Source: Halostella litorea | GTDB taxonomy: Archaea > Halobacteriota > Halobacteria > Halobacteriales > Natronoarchaeaceae | Direction of reading: 5' to 3' | Length of the DNA stretch: 64,000 nucleotides | NCBI RefSeq assembly: GCF_004785955.1 | Contig: NZ_SJER01000001.1 | Coordinates: 1,240,001-1,304,000, forward strand | In this document: one piece after another, positions 62,115-64,000 of the stretch | How the letters are laid out: each line of letters opens with the position of its first letter | Position numbering within the stretch: the first letter of the stretch is position 1 | Notes under the pieces: model-generated | The model's input: only the letters and a program-made list of their open reading frames with translations | Database searches by the model: none | What the model was told of the DNA's origin: nothing | Made by a program: the position numbers and the translations under genes

Positions 62115-62737
62115 TGCCGCGGTTTCCGGAGTCGCGCAACGTCCTCGACCCCGGCTGCGATCGCTGCCCGGCGCTGGTCGACTGCCGCGAGCGCATCTCG
62201 TGGGGCACCGGCCCGCTCGACGCGACGCTCGCCGTCGTCGGGGAGGCCCCCGGTGCCGGCGACCCGGACGCCGACCGCTGGCGCGGCGGCAACTGGACCG
62301 GGAAGGCGTACACCACGCGCCACTCCGGGCGGCGGGTCCGCGCCCTCGTGGCCGACCTCGGCTACGCGGGCGACTGCTACTTCACCAACGCCGTCAAGTG
62401 CTTCCCCGCGGCCGACGACGGCTCCAACCGCGAGCCGACGGCCGCCGAGCGCGCGAACTGCCGGGACCACCTGCGGACCGAGCTCGCCCAAGTTACTCCC
62501 GACGCCGTCCTCGCGACGGGCAAGCACGCGACGCAGTCGCTGCTCGCCGCCGACGGCCGGGCACTCGACGGCTTCGTCGACTCGGTGCTCGACCCCGTCG
62601 GGGTCGAATCGCTCGGCGTCGACGTCCTGCCGCTGTTGCACCCTTCCTATCAGGACGTGTGGCTCGGCCGCCTCGGGTACGACCGCGAGGGGTACGTCGC
62701 GGCGATCCGCGAGGAACTGGCGGCGCTCGTCGGGTGA
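62114..62737 (+). CDS. Uracil-DNA glycosylase, family 4-like
   Basis: A 207-aa repair enzyme removing uracil from DNA. Cysteines C15-x2-C18, C24, C88 and C96 can supply the [4Fe-4S] cluster. Motif A is GEAPGAGD at 43-50 and motif B has HPSYQ at 176-180. The glycosylase core has YFTNAVKCFP. Families 4 and 5 are close, so the exact subgroup is not certain. It is coupled to the upstream membrane-protein gene by a 3-nt overlap. Confidence 0.88.
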   Translation: MPRFPESRNVLDPGCDRCPALVDCRERISWGTGPLDATLAVVGEAPGAGDPDADRWRGGNWTGKAYTTRHSGRRVRALVADLGYAGDCYFTNAVKCFPAADDGSNREPTAAERANCRDHLRTELAQVTPDAVLATGKHATQSLLAADGRALDGFVDSVLDPVGVESLGVDVLPLLHPSYQDVWLGRLGYDREGYVAAIREELAALVG

Positions 62738-62804
62738 GCGGGGTCGACGGGCGACCGCCCGGCCGTCGGTAACCTTCTTTAGCCGAGCGGCCGACGCCCC
62801 GCAC

Positions 62805-63230
62805 ATGGCCGAGGACTGCATCTTCTGTAAGATCGTGGCCGGCGACATCCCGAGCCGCACCGTCTACGAGGACGACGACGTGCTGGCGTTCCTCGACGCG
62901 AACCCGCTCGCGCCGGGGCACACGCTCGTCATCCCGAAGGCGCACCACGAGACGCTCGGCGACCTGCCCGACGACGCCGGCGCGGCCGTCTTCGCCGCGC
63001 TCCACGACCTGACGCCGGTCGTCGAGGACGCCGTCGACGCCGACGGCTCGAACGTGGCGTTCAACAACGGCGAGGCCGCGGGCCAGGAGGTCCCCCACGT
63101 CCACGGGCACGTCATCCCGCGGTTCGAGGGCGACGGCGGCCGCCCGATCCACGCCGTCGCCGGCTCCCGGCCCGACCTCTCGGACGACGAACTCGACGAC
63201 ATCGCCGACCGCATCGCCGACGGCGCGTAG
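62805..63230 (+). CDS. HIT family protein
   Basis: A 141-aa nucleotide hydrolase/transferase. The HIT motif is HVHGHVIP (His98, 100, 102). N-terminal CIFCKIVAGDIPS supplies two cysteines, and the DANPLAPGHTLVIPKAHHETL strand matches the family. It likely hydrolyses adenosine phosphoramidates or dinucleotides. A CTTCTTTAGCC patch about 25-30 nt upstream may be the promoter. Confidence 0.93.
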   Translation: MAEDCIFCKIVAGDIPSRTVYEDDDVLAFLDANPLAPGHTLVIPKAHHETLGDLPDDAGAAVFAALHDLTPVVEDAVDADGSNVAFNNGEAAGQEVPHVHGHVIPRFEGDGGRPIHAVAGSRPDLSDDELDDIADRIADGA

Positions 63231-63271
63231 ACCGCGCGCCGCTGTGTGCCCCGGTGGGACCGACGCCCGGA

Positions 63272-63280
63272 TTTTTTATA
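63272..63280 (+). promoter_or_regulatory. TATA box of the MinD-like gene
   Basis: TTTTTTATA about 25-33 nt before the ATG at 63305. It is followed by the palindrome CTGAAAATTTCAG (63290-63302) at the expected transcription start, which could be an operator. Confidence 0.5.
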
Positions 63281-63304
63281 CGACGACGACTGAAAATTTC
63301 AGCC

Positions 63305-64000
63305 ATGACGATCCAGTCTGCAACGCTGGTCGGCGCGACCGGCGGAGCGGGGACGACCAGGCTCTCGGTCGAAGTCGCCGCGACGCTCGCCCGCGCCGGG
63401 TGGGACGTCGCGGTCGTCGACGCGGACTACGCCACGCAGGGGCTCGCGGGCTACGTCGACGGCCGGATCGACCCCGACGTGACGACGCTCGTCACCGACG
63501 ACGACGCCGACCCCGCCGAGGCGCTGGTCGACCTCGCGGTCGACGCGCCGGGGTCGGTCGCCGCCTGTCCCGCCAGGGCGGCGTTCGAGGCGGTGGCGCG
63601 GGCGAAGACCGCCGGCGCGGCCGAACGGCTCGGCGACGTCGTGGCCGAGTTGGCCGGGCAGGTCGACGGCGTGATCGTCGACGCGCCGCCGGTCGCGGAC
63701 AACCCCGCCGTGGCGGCCGTGACGGACGCGGACCGCGTCGGCGTCGTGATCCCCGACTCGCACCGCGGCGTCGACGCGCTCCAGCGGCTCCGCGGCCGGC
63801 TTGCCGACGTCGGCGCGGCCGCCGACCTCGTCGTCTCCAACCGCGGCGAGGACCCGGTGGGGGAAGCGGACGTCGCCGTCCCCGAGAGCGCGGTCGTCCG
63901 GGAGGGGAACGCGCCCGCCGTCACCGACCCCGACGCCGCCTACGCGCCGGCGGTCGCCGCCGTCGCCGAGTCGCTGTTCGACGCCTCGCTGTCGCTGGAG
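63305..64000 (+). CDS. MinD/ParA-like protein with a degenerate Walker A (3' end outside window)
   Basis: 232 codons are visible and no stop is reached. The P-loop NTPase fold of the MinD/ParA group is recognised from the N-terminal SATLVGATGGAGTTRLSVEVAATLARAG, VAVVDADYATQGLAGY (near 37-52), and GVIVDAPPVADN. The usual KGGVGKT is GATGGAGTTR here, with no lysine, so ATP hydrolysis may be lost. Its C-terminal neighbour context is outside the window. It may be a regulator or a membrane-position factor. Confidence 0.8.
   Translation, partial: MTIQSATLVGATGGAGTTRLSVEVAATLARAGWDVAVVDADYATQGLAGYVDGRIDPDVTTLVTDDDADPAEALVDLAVDAPGSVAACPARAAFEAVARAKTAGAAERLGDVVAELAGQVDGVIVDAPPVADNPAVAAVTDADRVGVVIPDSHRGVDALQRLRGRLADVGAAADLVVSNRGEDPVGEADVAVPESAVVREGNAPAVTDPDAAYAPAVAAVAESLFDASLSLE

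Noticed and set aside
1-64000. CRISPR arrays, rRNA, insertion sequences, prophage
   Set aside because: I looked for regularly spaced repeats, rRNA-like conserved segments, transposase motifs and integrases and saw none.

Overview
The window is about 64 kb of high-GC chromosomal DNA from a haloarchaeon (class Halobacteria, genus not determined). The evidence is: strongly acidic proteins throughout; archaeal information-processing genes (TFB, Orc1/Cdc6, the small subunit DP1 of DNA polymerase D, Hel308, a Hef-type nuclease, KEOPS subunit Cgi121, PurO); halophile-specific output domains (HTH-10 and HalOD1); Tat-dependent lipoproteins; PGF-CTERM tails; and many TATA boxes about 25-30 nt before start codons, which implies leaderless mRNAs. 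No rRNA, CRISPR array, insertion sequence or prophage was seen. One tRNA (Gln, CTG) is present.

Layout. 1-9.5 kb: end of Hef, two tiny genes with a shared YGxxQHE motif, malate dehydrogenase, a ferredoxin, the hel308-cgi121 pair, an AT-richer lipoprotein gene and an OYE-type flavoenzyme. 9.6-16 kb: a 50-aa zinc finger, a TFB, a dCTP-deaminase/dUTPase-like protein, an MFS carrier, and a Tfx regulator divergent from a molybdate/tungstate-type ABC operon. 16-27 kb: a small Trp/Tyr-type synthetase homologue, an SDR, tRNA-Gln beside an HNH gene, a GIDE-domain protein, PurO, tryptophanase, Rieske, cold-shock protein and aspartate kinase. 27-36 kb: replication and origin block: polymerase D small subunit, signal peptidase, orc1, a replication origin with ORB repeats and an AT-rich core, then the GTPase/OapB/OapC operon. 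36-54 kb: membrane proteins, a methyltransferase, an XPD/DinG-like helicase, a thiamine-type ABC operon, AI-2E and MATE proteins, a membrane spermidine-synthase fusion, HTH-10 and HalOD1 proteins, and PRPP synthetase. 54-64 kb: an H-NOX-like protein without the expected heme histidine, a secreted metallopeptidase, isoleucyl-tRNA synthetase, a DUF4397 protein, a family 4-type uracil-DNA glycosylase, a HIT protein and the start of a MinD-like protein.

The most unusual signal is a family of three intergenic elements of about 190 nt (23946-24136, 27176-27368, 60276-60466 on the minus strand). Each has four hairpins separated by near-invariant blocks. The stem sequences differ between copies while pairing is kept, and the last hairpin always has a GCCA loop. 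This suggests a structured RNA or a mobile palindromic element. The replication origin (31721-33009) is also clearly readable. All assignments come from reading the sequence; no database search was run.
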